NCBI GenBank assembly: GCA_030141605.1
Contig: JAQGDQ010000083.1
Location: 60,001-124,000 of the forward strand
Reading direction: 5' to 3'
DNA length: 64,000 nucleotides
Origin: Tubiluchus corallicola
Lineage: Eukaryota > Priapulida > Priapulimorpha > Priapulimorphida > Tubiluchidae
Part shown: piece by piece, positions 1 to 13,663 of the stretch
Layout of the letters: each line of letters opens with the position of its first letter
Position numbering within the stretch: the first letter of the stretch is position 1
Made by a program: the position numbers and the translations under genes
The notes under the pieces: model-generated
The model's database searches: none
Told to the model about the DNA's origin: nothing
What the model saw: only the letters and a program-made list of their open reading frames with translations

Positions 1-400
1 GTTATCAGCTTTGTCTCGCATGCTATGGAGACTGGCAAATCAGCATCTCAGTGCTGAGGGTTCTATGTATTACTTACATTAGCAGCTATGACGTCACTGT
101 GAATTAGACAAGGCTGGGCTTTGAAATAATAATGAGCTTACTGTGTGTATTGTGCTAAATATAGGCAATCGAATAATGATCACATTTTCATTACTGAGAA
201 AAGCACGTGTCGCTAATTAATCCAACAGACATTAACAGCCCAATGGGATCTAATCACAAACAGCCGCTAAAATATCTACTCATAATCCGCAATTAATCCG
301 AAAGGATTAGCTGCTCCATTTTTCCTGGCCATCAGCGCCTGCGATTGGTCGACATATCGATCAGCATTATTCCCGGGCAGCGATATCCATCAAGGATGCC
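1..400. promoter_or_regulatory. Candidate enhancer with clustered homeodomain and CRE/E-box sites
   Basis: Within 400 bp are a CRE-like TGACGTCA (around 89-96), a CACGTG E-box (around 206-211), a TAATTAATCC followed by two further TAATCC sites and one GGATTA between about 216 and 310. TAATCC/GGATTA is the binding core of K50 (Otx/Gsc-type) homeodomains. Base composition is less AT-biased than the neighbouring DNA and there is no open frame. Function is inferred from site clustering only. Confidence 0.3.
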
Positions 401-779
401 AATATCGCTAACGTTGACTGACCTAGATCTGCGTGAGGGCAACAATTTTGCTTATTACTAGACTCACAAAGTACGCATGAATAAAAAACTGAAGAAACAA
501 TGAAGTGAGGGAAAAGTAGGCAAAGCAAACTGAATGTGAAGCCAAAAAATTCTCCTTCCAGAGTAAACAATGGTCTACTCTAGCAGAAAGTAGTTTGCCT
601 TTTCTGTTTTGTGGTCTTTCTGTTTTCCCTGGGTAAGTTTGGCAAAGCTAATAGTCAGCCAAGTTTGGACGAGATGGAGTGTACACAAATGCTGCACAGA
701 CATGGATTACACTTGTAGGATAACTTTATATGATATAATCCAGAGAAAACACCTTAGGTAACACTTAAATAATACTTAT

Positions 780-957
780 TTCCAAGGTGGTCCCAATCAA
801 TAATAACCGCACGTAATTTCGATAAACCCGTGTGCTTGGCTGAAGAACCAGCGATACCATATTCTAAGTCTTTGGTATGACTCGATCGGAAGTTGAACCC
901 GCGACCTCGCGAGTGAGAAGTGAGCACGATACCACTGAACTACGCCACCCGGTAATA
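780..957 (-). mobile_element. tRNA-derived SINE
   Basis: Read on the minus strand, 957-875 resembles a tRNA: an A-box-like GTAGTTCAGTGG and, about 40 nt later, a B-box-like GGGTTCAACTTCC, with a CTCGCGAG stem between. The acceptor arms do not pair, so it is not a functional tRNA. The downstream body (ATACCAAAGACTT, a GGTATCGCTGGTTCTTC-like segment, then GCCAAGCAC) is of the kind found in tRNA-headed SINEs of marine invertebrates. The 3' end is uncertain. Confidence 0.6.
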
Positions 958-995
958 ATTAAGATTATTACTTTCAAGACCCCCTCAATCTCACG

Positions 996-1227
996 TGTTA
1001 ATCAAACAAAAAAGTTTAACACCTAGGCTGACAACGCTTGGACAACGTCTAACGACAGCCTGACACACATTTGACTTTTTTTTCACTAATATAAAAGGAA
1101 GAGAAAGATCAATCGTCAATGCATTGCTACAAATTTCTTTCTAGTCCAATTGCGACTTTAGTTGGCGCCGTGCAATAAACACGAGTTTCATAAAAACGCT
1201 AAACCAGGTGTCTCTCATTCTCAACTT
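996..1227 (+). mobile_element. Possible solo LTR
   Basis: A TG-starting stretch containing a TATA-like ATATAAAAGG (around 1087) and an AATAAA (around 1175) followed by a GT/CT-rich tail, the layout of a retroelement LTR with promoter and polyadenylation signal. No matching target-site duplication and no second copy were seen in the window. Confidence 0.25.
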
Positions 1228-2284
1228 TGTTAAATTCTATGACTTCGCGAAAGCCGCCCAACAAAATATACTCACATGTTAAAAGAATTTCAAAATATGT
1301 ACACCCTTCCCTTTCGTTCAGTGAACATTATCTTACACGAAACACTCAAACACTGCAATCGGTCTTTCTCTTTCTAATAATGTGTTTATTTTTTCGGGGC
1401 GACCTCGTAGTTGCACAAATCGATTTTTTCAGGAAATTGTTTGCAACATTTTTACAAAATTTGCTTGGATTCTATCCGGGAAAATACCCACTGCGAGAAA
1501 GTGTAGCCACCCAGGAAACAAAATTCTGTCTGTTAACACCTACGTTGAATTTTCTTTACAGTAATGTCTAGAACTCTAACAGTCCGGTTCTTTACATTTC
1601 CGTTCTATGACTTTTGCGGAAAAAAGGGAAAAATCACCGTTCGTTTGACGCGTAAATAGTTCGGTCGTTGTTGAGAACATCGCGCCTTACATGTAACTCC
1701 AAAATACACAAGTGCAAATATTTTATACCTGGAGAGTTAATACGTGTATACACAGTAGTTAGATTTCACAGTGCAAAATAAGATGGAGGGCCCAGACTCC
1801 CTATTTTTCGAGAAATTAGACAAGCATTCGTTTAAACAAAGCAACTGAAACAAGGGTTTTCAGTTTACAACAATCATCTACTATTTCAGGAACTGGCGGT
1901 GAGAGTATAAAATTTAGTTAAAGATTAAGTCTTACTGAACTATCTGCAGTACTTATTTTAATTGCTAACCAATGGTGTGCTCGTGCACTTTTGCAAGATT
2001 AAAGAAGTTAACGCTACAATCTTACTATCTCTTGCTCTGAATTTAATTAAGGCTACCTGTAAAAACCTAACTTAAAACAATCATGCGCTCTAGGTTGGAA
2101 ACTACATGATGAGAAATATAAACCATAACAGCGATTATTTAATGAAGTTATTTCAGAGGCATGCTACTGCAGCGGATGCCATTTATGCCTAATAAGTAAA
2201 GTCAATGACAGACTACGCCAAGGTAAACATGTAGAAACCTCTATTTCAAAAGTATTAAGTTTCCAGCAAATGTACATACTTGTA

Positions 2285-2350
2285 CATGGCTTAGCTCAGT
2301 TAGTTGAGCCAATCCAGTTGGACACTAAAGCAGCTTATTGAAGCAAACTA
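2285..2350 (+). repeat. tRNA-like A-box fragment
   Basis: Contains TTAGCTCAGTTAGTTGAG, a canonical RNA polymerase III A-box in tRNA context, but no B-box follows at the right distance and no acceptor stem forms. Best read as a truncated tRNA-derived repeat. Confidence 0.35.
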
Positions 2351-2883
2351 CCTAACATAACATGGTTTAATCTGTTCAGCAAACGAATGCTGTGTAGTAG
2401 TGTTGGAAGCCACAGGACCTTGGAACTTCACTGCATGGGGAATTCAGAAACAGAAAGGCCCTTCAAGGGCAACGGTTCGTCAGCTTCTACGACAACAGTT
2501 CTTAATGCTTTGTGGTCCCAATTTCCCATATGCAATTATGAATCATTCATCCTTCTACACAGGTCTTACAACATTCTGCATACTCGAATTCCCAAAGCAC
2601 ACTAGGCCTAATGTACTTCAACTAATTTACAGAAGTACGACAATTTGTCTTACCAAAGCTTAACAACTAAAGCTTAGATCCTGTGCATTTTTTCAAGCAA
2701 AATAGCCTTTAAAAATAGGAAAATTAAAAGCTTGAAAGACAGCAAGAAAATAATTCGACGTGCATACCGCATTGAAAAGCGAAACGCAAAATAACTTCTG
2801 ATAATCTGAAATACGTAGATTTGAAATGAGATAGAAAATTAAACAGGAGACAGAAAGAGCGACAGATATGCGGTTAGACACAG

Positions 2884-3396
<513 letters not shown>

Positions 3397-3974
3397 CTAT
3401 TTATTAGGAGTGGATAGACTGGATTGTAGTTTACAGCAAGTTTACAACCCTACTACAAATACACGGAATGGTTTTTTGATCACATAAGATTTACACGGCT
3501 AAAGAGAATGTGTTGCCGCGGAATTCCCCAACATCAATATCCAGGGCAATACAGGTGTAAGTTACAGGTGAGTTAATGCACTTCCACCCAGGTAATCAGA
3601 GCAGAGAAATCAGCAGGCGGTTGCTAGGTACGCCATTCAAAAAGATGTAAAATTAAGAGGAGGGTGTGCTAAGTGAGGTTTATTTTTCTAAGGAAAGGTT
3701 GCAAAGGTTTTTTTGTAAAAACACCTCACAACTACGTTTATCCATTGTAATGCCACAAACAGCAAGTAATAAAAGATCAGCAGTTATAGCTTTAATCATC
3801 AATTTTGATTAAATAAATGATAAGTGTTTATGCATCGCGCACAAATAACGAGCAAATATTTTTACAGAATAGTGCAATATGTCTGCAACATTACACTTAC
3901 AATATAGGCTCATTCCAGAGAACCTATAAAAACGTATTACAAAATTTTCTTGTGTGTATCTGGCCTATGGGGAA

Positions 3975-4668
3975 ATTTGTCACAATATTGCATGCACGCA
4001 TACCATAGTATGATTTGCATATAGTATTATTTGCAGGAGCAGTATAACATTAATCTCGTAAGCCATATGTACCCGAGAAATTACTTATGCATGTCAAATT
4101 TTATGCTTTTAAAATCGTGATACCTTTCTTATAACATCCAGTGTATTAACAGGGTTCCCACAGAATTTTAAAATAAATTTCGCTGACTTTTCCATGACCT
4201 TTCCCTTACCAAATATTGATTTTCTAAGATCAAGATAAGCAGAAATTGGATTACCAGTATACATATTCAAACATTTTTATGTATGGACATTCATACATAA
4301 ATTGATATAATGTGTCGGTCAATCATTACTTTTGGAATAGAAATCGTTTATTTGAACATGAATAGCTGAAAAATATGTTTGGAAAAATATCGATTCACGA
4401 TGATTATTTTTGCAATCCTTTCCAACTTCCCTGACTTTCGCCCAATTTTCATCATTTTCCCCGACTTTTCCATTACTTTACAGGATAGCCTGCATTTTCA
4501 AGGATTTTCCCTGACCAAGGGAACCCTATGTATATTGCCACAACATACGTGCATGTACATTATTTATATAGCATGATTTGAATAACATTGTTTGCCAGCA
4601 AATTATATATGCATGCAAAATTTTAAACTTTTCATTAGTGATACCTTTCTTATATCATCTAGTGTATG
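3975..4668. repeat. Direct duplication flanking family A element
   Basis: Segments about 3975-4145 and 4540-4668 are diverged direct repeats (shared ATGATTTG, ATGCATG, AAAATTTTA/AAATTTTAT and GTGATACCTTTCTTATA...TAGTGTA/CAGTGTA). The transposon at 4150-4528 sits between them, so a host duplication surrounds or post-dates the insertion. Confidence 0.6.
4150..4528 (-). mobile_element. Short TIR element, family A copy 1 (GGTTCCC ends)
   Basis: 379-bp element bounded by CAGGGTTCCC and GGGAACCCTA. Its reverse complement aligns along its length with 62861-63322, sharing TCAGGGAAAATCCTT, GCAGGCTATCCTG, CATATTTTTCAGC, TATGTATGAATGTCC and TTTCTGCTTATCTT. Flanks TGTATTAA and TGTATATT are similar, compatible with a decayed 8-bp target duplication. 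Non-coding, so a MITE-type non-autonomous element. Confidence 0.75.
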
Positions 4669-5080
4669 TATTTCGGGAGAAAGGCCACCGTGAACACACA
4701 GAAATTGTTGGTTCATTATCGCTGCTAGAGGTAAACAATCGAATGCTTCCATACACGCGTCGTAAACCCTCTCCGAGTATTTGATTTTGCCTGCAAAAGA
4801 ACAAGAAAATAAATTTATTTCTCTATTTCTTACTAGATACTGTAACTGGATGCCGACACAAGTTCAATTCTAGTTAGTTCAACTCCCAGTTTAAAATACG
4901 CTAACAGCGTCTTAACTCTACTATGATCCTAGATAGTATGCGCAAATGCAGCTGAACAAATCGGGCCGATTGTGTCAAAGAATTATTACGATGACAATAT
5001 AAATCCAATCAGGTTTTTCCACTAAATGTCAAGATGAAAAGGCAAGTAGTCAGATATTCGCCTCTTTACTAGCAACCGCA

Positions 5081-5152
5081 GCTACACACGCACGCACATA
5101 TACACGCACGCACACGCACACACACACACACACATAACTGTGCGTATGTGTG
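5081..5152 (+). repeat. (AC)n/(GT)n microsatellite
   Basis: Imperfect ACGC/ACAC repeat followed by a TGTGTGTG stretch, giving a self-complementary AC...GT arrangement. Confidence 0.85.
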
Positions 5153-6254
5153 TGTATGAGCAATTATGAGCATTGAACAGCTTGCAATTCTGCTAGTACA
5201 TTTGAGCCCAAATATAAGATCACAAATAAATGATTGCAGAAACTATGCATGAAAATCCAGAAACTGGGAACCTTCAAGTGTACTTTTCTTCCATAATGGA
5301 AGAGAATTTATTCGCCAACGCATTTACGCGCCGTGGCAGCTTAACAAGATTTCTCATGAACCGGTAATATTTTAGTTTATGCAACCCACAGAAAAACTGG
5401 AAAATTCTTCGAAAATTAATCGATCATATTTTTCAACAAGCTGGCGCTAAAACACGACTTCAATCGTTTCCCTGTAATTCATTCTGTTTATGAGCGCAAG
5501 TTTAATATCCGCGCGAATGGCATTCAATGTTGCTATATTGAAACCCATAAAGCATGATACATGTACACATCGCCAGTGTGTGTCAACTGTCTTTGGCAAT
5601 ATTTTATTTAATTTAAGCTAAACTTTATTATAATGTTCAGGCCCTTTCAGCTAATAACACAAGGAAAATCGCGGACATTTTTATGGTAAGTACTAGTACT
5701 AATGAGACATTTTTGATCTTGCGCAACATCCATAATGGCAGGCAACGTTATTTATTTACATGTAATTAGTTTCTGTTAGGTTAATATCGGTTTCACATCA
5801 TCGAAACTATAACACCTGAAACAAATTCTTTATTATATCCAGCTAGTTAGAGAAACAACCAAAAACGGCTACTGGACCAAAAACAACTAGTCTAAATTGA
5901 TCATATACAATTGTATCGTTTTATTTATTTGCTTATATTATTTATTCAAACATAACAGATTGATCCGGTCACGAAGTTATGTGAAAATGTTTTGTTCACT
6001 CATCAAATTTTAAAAACATAAAAAGAGGGTGAACAGAAATGGCAACGGAGACATGGTAAATGTCTGATGTAACGCAAATTTACGGCAACAACGATAAGAC
6101 GTGTTGTCGACGAAGGCAGGTGAATAGCTAGTGGTCACGTACGTATTCCTCGCGACCAAAGTTTAAGCCACTTCGTCACTGAAGTGCTTGTGACAGTCTG
6201 GATTCAATACTCCTGGGTGGCTCTTTAGTCTTTACCTCGCTGAAGGATTTTTAT

Positions 6255-6440
6255 TCACATCCATGTGTCGTTGAGACACTTCTGCTGGAACAATCTCTCA
6301 TCTTGTAGGAGCACGAGCCGTAGCAAATGAGCGAAGTTTTCGCCAATAATCCACATGAAGTTAGCTGTACCACTGAATACTTGCTTGTAGAATGTCGAAT
6401 TGAATAACAAAGTTGCATCCATTAGTAATCTCCGGAGCAA
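6255..6440 (-). pseudogene. Possible reverse-transcriptase scrap (Penelope-like?)
   Basis: A 61-codon minus frame includes LLFNSTFYKQVFSGTA, which resembles the F-N-x-x-FYxQ-x-GTAMGSP region of Penelope-type reverse transcriptases, but the match ends at GTA and no catalytic motif follows. It lies inside calcineurin intron DNA. A very short similarity; could be chance. Confidence 0.2.
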
Positions 6441-7080
6441 AGACGTTTTCTAATTTGCTTTATGATCTCACGCTCGAGGAAGTCCTCAAAATTTGTATTC
6501 TTGTTCATTACATTTGAAAGTTGCGTACACAAATGTAGCAAGAAAGCCAAAAAACAGCACTGCTGCACAGCAATGCAGCAGTAATACAACAGACGAAGCA
6601 GTGACAGAGATAAAGGGTTAACAGAAGTTCCTACTACATCCGAAAGAATCTACGGCAATCCGTTCGTTCAGAAGATTAAATTTTACGGGAATTTACTAAG
6701 GAACTCCACCCATTTCTCGAAGTTTTGGATGTGGCGCATCGTGAAATTCAATAGCCTGCGTCAATAGCTTGGTGAGACGGCTTTATCGTTATCGGCTCAA
6801 ACATTCAAAGTTGGAAATGGATTCAGGAAAACGACACCTAGCCTTCATAATGTTATTCGCTGCCTTTATGTTTGTGTCAGTACGAATTTACACAGCAAAC
6901 ACACGAGCATTACTTTGTGGTATAAACTGATGAAGCTGCCAGACAATACAGCATGTTGTCCAAATAAAATAGACTCGTCAACGCACGCAATCAGCGTTGC
7001 AGGCAAAGAGCGTTAATGTCGCAAGTTTATTGTTTCCTATAACTGCTGAAAATATGAGGAAGATGGGAAGAGCAAAGTGA

Positions 7081-7300
7081 AAACGAAATTCAGGAACAAG
7101 GGGAAAAAGGAAGCGAGCAAGAGGGAGAGAGAGACAAAGAGAGATAGATAGAGTGAGAGAGAGAAGGGGGAGGGGAGGGGAGGGGAGGGGAGGGGAGAGG
7201 AGAGGAGAGGAGAGGAGAGGAGAGGAGAGGAGAGGGGAGGGGAGGGGAGAGGAGAGGAGAGGAGAGAGAGAGAGAGAGCGAGAGAGAGAGAGAGAGAGCG
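7081..7300 (+). repeat. Purine-rich (GGGGA)n/(GGAGA)n/(GA)n tract
   Basis: GGGGA pentamers grade into GGAGA, then GA dinucleotides, all purines on the plus strand for over 150 bp. A short Arg/Glu/Gly frame across it is spurious. Confidence 0.95.
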
Positions 7301-8360
7301 TTATGACAAAATTTTTAGAAAAAATTGTTGCATTACAAATCTGTATCTCGTATAAGATGATAATAATTCAAAAAATATTCTGAGCTAAAAGAGTCAGTTA
7401 CTTCTTTTCTTCCGTACTCGCCATTTGGTCCTAGAAACGGGCACGCAATACTACAGTAGAAATCATTTTCATTTTAATGTCAAATGAATGGCTATCCGAA
7501 AGGGTTAAAACCTTCGTAAAGATCCTAAGAAAGTTCACAAATTTATTTTCATCGGTATTATTATTATTATTAACATCATTTTATTTCGAATACACTTTAC
7601 ATAAGTAAAGTATGTATTTTACAATGTTAGTCCAGAGGTGGAATTACATACCACCACAACAGAGACCACGTTCAATCATACGTCAATCCCACCGGTCTAT
7701 TGTATAAACTTAAGTACGTATGCTTAGTATTGCGTGTAAGATTTGGTCTTCATTAAACACTGGATTTTACCTCTACTAATAGTGTGAGTGCAAGTAGAAA
7801 TGCTGAATAAATGTGAATACCACCTAATTCAAAACTAGAGGACGTGTGGGCGTATATGAACGGCTGAGAGCCCGCAAAAAGGTCGTAAAAGCAGAAATGT
7901 CGGGCGGTCATTGTAAAAGTGAAATGTTTGTGTTTATTAGGGTCTTATAAAATTTAAACATTTGCATGATTTTGGTACTGTTGGATGTAGCTGTCAGAAT
8001 TTGGAGATTTACCTAGTTATCTATACTGAACAAATGTGATAAAAACATTACATGATACCCGTATTTGTTTCAAACAGGTTTAGAAAACTTTAAGTCACGT
8101 CAAGAAAAATTCTTTTCTATATCCCTACGGCAATTTATGATTTTTGGAAAAGCGGAAAATAATGCGCTTACGAGTTTTCACGACTCCGGAAAAATCTACA
8201 TTTCTGCAATTCCAGACTCCCACAGGCCTTCGAATGTAAAACACAGAATTTCACAAAATTCAAGAAAACAGAAGAGTCTTACATGGAAGAAATTAACAAT
8301 AAACTAAACTCGCTACAATATAAATCCAGCAAACATCCCGGCATCGAGGATATTAAAAAT

Positions 8361-8960
8361 TTTGCATGCAGTTTACTAAATCAGAAAGTTGGAAGTTTCG
8401 GCTGACATTATATGTAAACAAGGCTGGGGAAGCCAGCGCCGTTTAGCAGCATCACCACACAGCATTAGTGATAACGACATGGTAATGGGAGACCTATTCA
8501 TTGTTCACTAATGAAAACCCCGGATTATAGTCATTAATGCGACCAATAAAAGTTCAATTAGTGGCACTTAGTACAGGCTGTAGTTACACGAATATCAATA
8601 TTTTGACAACTGTTACAAGCGTCGCACTGACTGAAAAAGGCAAACTGCAGTATTTCCAATGAGGTACGACAGTTTAATGTCATAATGCTTGAGAACGATA
8701 TTCCCTATTAAGAATGCGCATTGCACACCAGGGGGACGACATATGGCGACTGCCCGGGTTGAAGACAATGGCTGGATGTTTTATTAAAAGAGTTTTCGAG
8801 CTTTTTCCAAATTGAGAGTGGTTTTCAGGGCCCACTGGGACCATAGAGAAACAAATGGGAAGCCATTAAGCCATAACGACCGAGTGGAGATACTGACAGA
8901 TACGCTGCTCCGGGGAAGCTGTACTTTTGCGGAATAACGATCGCCCTCTCAGCTTTGCAC
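8361..8960. promoter_or_regulatory. Candidate conserved non-coding element
   Basis: Less AT-rich than the surroundings, with no open frame, no repeat copy elsewhere in the window and several ATTA/TAAT/CATTAA cores (for example GTCATTAATGCGACCAATAAAA near 8530). Enhancer function is only a guess from composition and position in a long signalling-gene intron. Confidence 0.15.
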
Positions 8961-9147
8961 ACAGTCGAAATTCACATAACATGTGCGTGTGCCATTTATT
9001 ACATTATGTATGAGGAGGAGATAGCATTTATGAGTAGAGGACTACGTTTTGCGAACGAAAGTGATGTCTTGAGTGTATAAAACAGGAGGATATATGCAGT
9101 ATCTATACTCTTATATTAATATTCTTGGTATATATATATATATAAGA

Positions 9148-9420
9148 TTCGAGGCTACAGCCCGGACGAGGGCACCATTTGCGGCGATCTATATATCAAA
9201 CGAAAGGTCTCGATCTAGTGTCTTCTCATTGATCGTTTATTTTTCGAATCGGGCCCACCGGGAGAAAGGGGAGGCGAAAAACCTCCAAAAATGCCCCTTT
9301 TTCGACCGTTTTTTGCAAAAAATTGCAAAAGTTATACGGCTGAGATGTAGAGAACGGGAACGGGCCGAGGGGGGTACTGGGTATGGATAGATAGCCCGTT
9401 CAGCGGTGGGTGTAGTATGA
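9148..9420 (+). other. GC-rich island with strong hairpin potential, unassigned
   Basis: A roughly 270-bp GC-rich block in AT-rich surroundings. It contains a perfect 8-bp stem GAACGGGC (9358-9365)/GCCCGTTC (9394-9401), a GGAGG...CCTCC hairpin with overlapping AAAGGGG...CCCCTTT near 9265-9305, and TTTTGCAAAAAATTGCAAAA. Open frames on both strands look incidental. It might be a structured ncRNA or the end of an unrecognised mobile element. Confidence 0.35.
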
Positions 9421-10429
9421 CTATTAATAAGCATTCGGGATTCCAGAATTTTTTTGTTTGGTGTAAAACCTGCTTGGTAAAATTCACTCAGTGTGTTAAA
9501 GCACGGTTGGCTTGACTAACAGGCTGGTTAAGCAAGTGACCGACTGGCTGATTTTGTAACCGACTGCCTGACTGCACTGTGGACATTCATTGGTCTTTTT
9601 GGTCTTGGAACGAAAAGTTTGGCACAAAACCAGGGACGTTATGACCCGGACTCCTTTCAGTGGCTTTGTTGGCGGTTCATTACAGGTCGATGTGAGCTAG
9701 AAATACAACCGACGTACATTTGGAGCTGATCGATGAAACACAGATTCTCCGTGAAGTACACATTGTGGCCTAAAAGCTGCATGAATTTTTCAAGGGAACG
9801 TTCACTACCTATAATGACTACACAAGAATCTACGCATTCAAAGAAAGGGGGGAGGAGGGGTATTTAATTTACTCAACAGGAAGACTTATAAGTAAATCAG
9901 CACTAATCGTTTTTCAATAGTGGTCAAGACACCTAGATATGACGCTATGCCATTTCTCCACAGCTTGTCTAATAGTCTCTCAACAACCCATCACTTTCTT
10001 CACTCACTGTCATTAGCATTTATTTTTACCTGTGTATTTGTGCAAATATCTGGATGTGGTAATTGTGTGGAGAAAAAATTAATTCGGGGTTAATTGTTGA
10101 AGACTTGTAATTTTGATGGGGAAAAAATTAAATTTTACTCAGTTCATTCCATAGGTAATGTGTTAAATTTTTGATGTGAAACTGAGGTATGCAAATTAAA
10201 GTAGACAAAATTTACACAGAACTGTCTGTCAGTGAAATAAAAACTTGACAAGAATCCTACTGACTATAAAGAAATAAAGCTGTGATGCGATGGTGAAATA
10301 TGATGAATTTAGAGTAATTTACAGACTTGAACAAATAATTATTACTCGTAGTTAAATGCAAAGAAAGTATTAAAGCAATGAAATGCCACAAACTCTCATT
10401 GCGGAAATAATTAACAGATAGGAATCATC

Positions 10430-10870
10430 TGGCACTGTAACTCAAACATGTAACTGCTGCCATAGACATAAAAATGGATGACCTGCATGGCTAAACGCAG
10501 AAACCAAGAACAGAGTGCCAATGAAGCCGATAACAACAATCAATAACATTACCGCTTCAATGGTCAGGCTATTGATCATGGCACAATGTGCATGATGTCT
10601 GTTAGGCGAAGTGGACAAGAGAGGCCTTGAAACCGCCCGTTATTAGCTAAACTGATTAGCAGGAAATTGTCCACAAAATGTAGGCCACTTTCGTGACATT
10701 GGTTAAGCAAAGCCTCGTTAAGCACATTCAATGCCAGACTTCTGGAAAACTGAGGAATGAGAATGGAAATGGATGTTCAATGTTAGCATAGAGCGACATG
10801 TGAAATAGACACGCCAATTTTTGCTAAGCAGAGTCTCGGTCGCACACTGCTATTTGTAACGTAATTTAAG
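10430..10870. promoter_or_regulatory. Candidate conserved non-coding element
   Basis: Non-repetitive block of more balanced composition with Sox-like AACAAT, homeodomain ATTA/TTAGC and GATAA cores and no long frame on either strand. Listed as possible cis-regulatory DNA; no direct proof. Confidence 0.15.
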
Positions 10871-13663
10871 ACTAACACAGCTTTTCACGTTGTTAATGCA
10901 ACATAAGAATCATCTTAGCAATTTAATTTAATTTTGTGTGCTCTCATACGGCTGCTCAAGTATTTGCATAATTATGTGAAAGCATAAAATGAACAACAAG
11001 ATGTTTATTTACAAAACAATAGTAGCAGCAAAGGTATTATATCCATTAAGAATAAGTTATGCAACTTCTACTTTTACAGAAATGAAAATTTTATGATCAG
11101 TGAACATGATAACATAAAACTGGAAACAATTATTAGGCACCAAGTTACACACCCTGCTAACCTCACAGTCCAGAAAAACAAAAATTGATGGAAAAGATAT
11201 AGCAACAAAGGTATTACATGTATACCCTACATGAATTCACACTTAGGCTTTATTGTCCTAGAATCTTTGAAGATATAAATATCACTAGATTGCTCTGCAA
11301 AAATATACAGAAAGCTATGATGACTTGGATTACCAATGGCAACTGGTAAGATTTCCTAATCCAAGGCAATAAAGGTGAAGTTCGGCTGGAGAGAATAAAA
11401 TAATAGCGTCAAGGTTAAATGCGATTAAAAGTTTAAATGCAACTACACACATCAAAAATGAAATCTTAACATATACAGAGGGAAATATAGCAAATACATT
11501 TATGCAATAACTTGTTTGTAATTGAGGGTGAAAACCCATTATTATTGAAAATCTAAAACGAAACTTGATCAAAAGTGAGTGAATGTAAAAAGGATTTGGA
11601 TCATAAAACTGTGGATTACAAGTTCAGAACAATGTTTAGTAGACTGCTTCACATTTCTATACTTTTGGTTAATGTTAGTTTCAACATTTAAACAATTCAC
11701 AATCTTGAAATTAGGACTACAAAACTAACTAGTTTGATATACAAAAACAATTTATTGTCTCAACTGATTTATGTGTTGTGTTGTGACATTTTCTGATTTG
11801 TGTCCAAAATACGATACGACAAAATGTGCAAAAATAACGAACAAGCCACGTTATATTGCTCATACATAGTAAAACTAATGTATACAAAAGTACAGTGTAG
11901 TAGAAAATTCAAAGATTTGAAGATGAAGATGAGTGACCATCAGTCTAGAACTACATTTGTATGAATTTACCAAATCGCATAAAACACAAATATTGTATTA
12001 CAAACATTAATACCTGCAGTATTAAGGGTCGAAAAAATATATACCGATTAAATTAAATTAAAATGTATACCCAAATTTAATATACATCCGTTACGCAATT
12101 TGCATTTACATTTCTCATACATTAAAATTATACAGGCACAAAAGTTTCCTTATACTGTGTCAGGCGAACAAAATAGTGTCTGAAAAATTACATGGGAAAT
12201 TATTAGTGACACATAAGATGGAAGCAAGACACGGGAATGAAAGAATTACGATTGCAGAGAAATGCTGGAGAAGCCAGTACAAACCACAACGAAGTCAGAG
12301 AGCCACAGTATCATATACCTAGCTAAATATACCTACAGTTGAATCTATCTTCAAATATCAAAATTTGCTATTCCTTTACAAATACATAAACGATCCACGC
12401 CAGCTTTCAACAGCAATCCATTACCCTTCATCAACGACAAACAACTAATACAAGAACAAGTAATATTAAGCAAATAAAAACTAACAACAAATATGGTCAC
12501 AAGCAGGTTTGCAAATAAGTGATAAGTGAACACAGCCCGGTTCAACAGCCTTTGTGCATTAAAATAAAATATATCTGCATACAATAAAAGAGAAAACGTC
12601 CCGAACACTCCTCACGAATCAACAATAGGTTCACACGAAATTCTTTGGTACACATATAAATGTAGACGATGACATTCTTATGTAAATTATAACATGTAAA
12701 CGGCTGCAAAATTTTTAAAACTTTTATCTTGTACATAGTGGTAAATTTGTAAATCTGTATATATACTATCGTATTTAATGCTTGACACATTAACACTATT
12801 TACCTGAATAGTTCACCTGTAGGCCCTTCACATTGTTTTTTATCATGCTTATTAACAGTGTTGCTAACAACAGTTAAATGTTTAAACTGATTATATAACC
12901 AAGTGAGAATGTGTACTTTTAATATGTATCATTTGGCTGTTGTATAACAGATGCAATAAATAGTTTTTTTTATAAATATTACATTTTATTATATTATTAG
13001 AATGACATGGTGTCACTGTTAGGTTTTATTATGTGACTGATAACCAATGTGTGGCTGCGTTGGTTATTTACTCTTTCACAAAAAAAAAAGACTGATGACA
13101 TCAAACGCCCGAGTCTGACTTTCAGTGTCAGATGCAACAGACTTTTTCTGAACATTTCAAACGTTCTTATCAATTATGAATCTCAGAGAGAAGAGCCACT
13201 GGGATTCCGCCTCCAATTCGAACTAATTTAATTTTGCGAGCTTTTGAGAAAGCAGAATTTCTTATCAAGTTTTCTCGAATCAAAGGCACTAACCAAATGT
13301 AACCATTTCAAAAGCTTTTTGGGAAATAGCAATACTTAATGGTTGACATTTAAGTTTAATGATGTGCTTGTAAACACTTATAATATAAAAACATAATACA
13401 TAATATAATACTTTTTAATTAAGAGGTCACCAGACCTTATTAAGCAATTTAGTCTGATTTTTCTTAAAGCATTCACAACTCTAATCACTATTATCAGCAT
13501 CACGTATAACAAATACAAGAAGAACATTAATTCGGGTCCTTTTTAGGCAATGGGCAGGTCTGTAAAAGATCATTTCCATTAAAACAATCAGTTCCTCTCC
13601 ATCAAAGATGGAGGACATAAGGACATTATGTTCACTTTCAGAAATGAACCCTGCACTTAAAAC

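Noticed and set aside
875-957. Functional tRNA gene
   Set aside because: Box-like promoters exist but acceptor and D stems do not pair; fits a SINE head better.
1227-1571. 114-codon plus frame
   Set aside because: Low-information composition, no recognised motif; overlaps the end of the LTR-like block.
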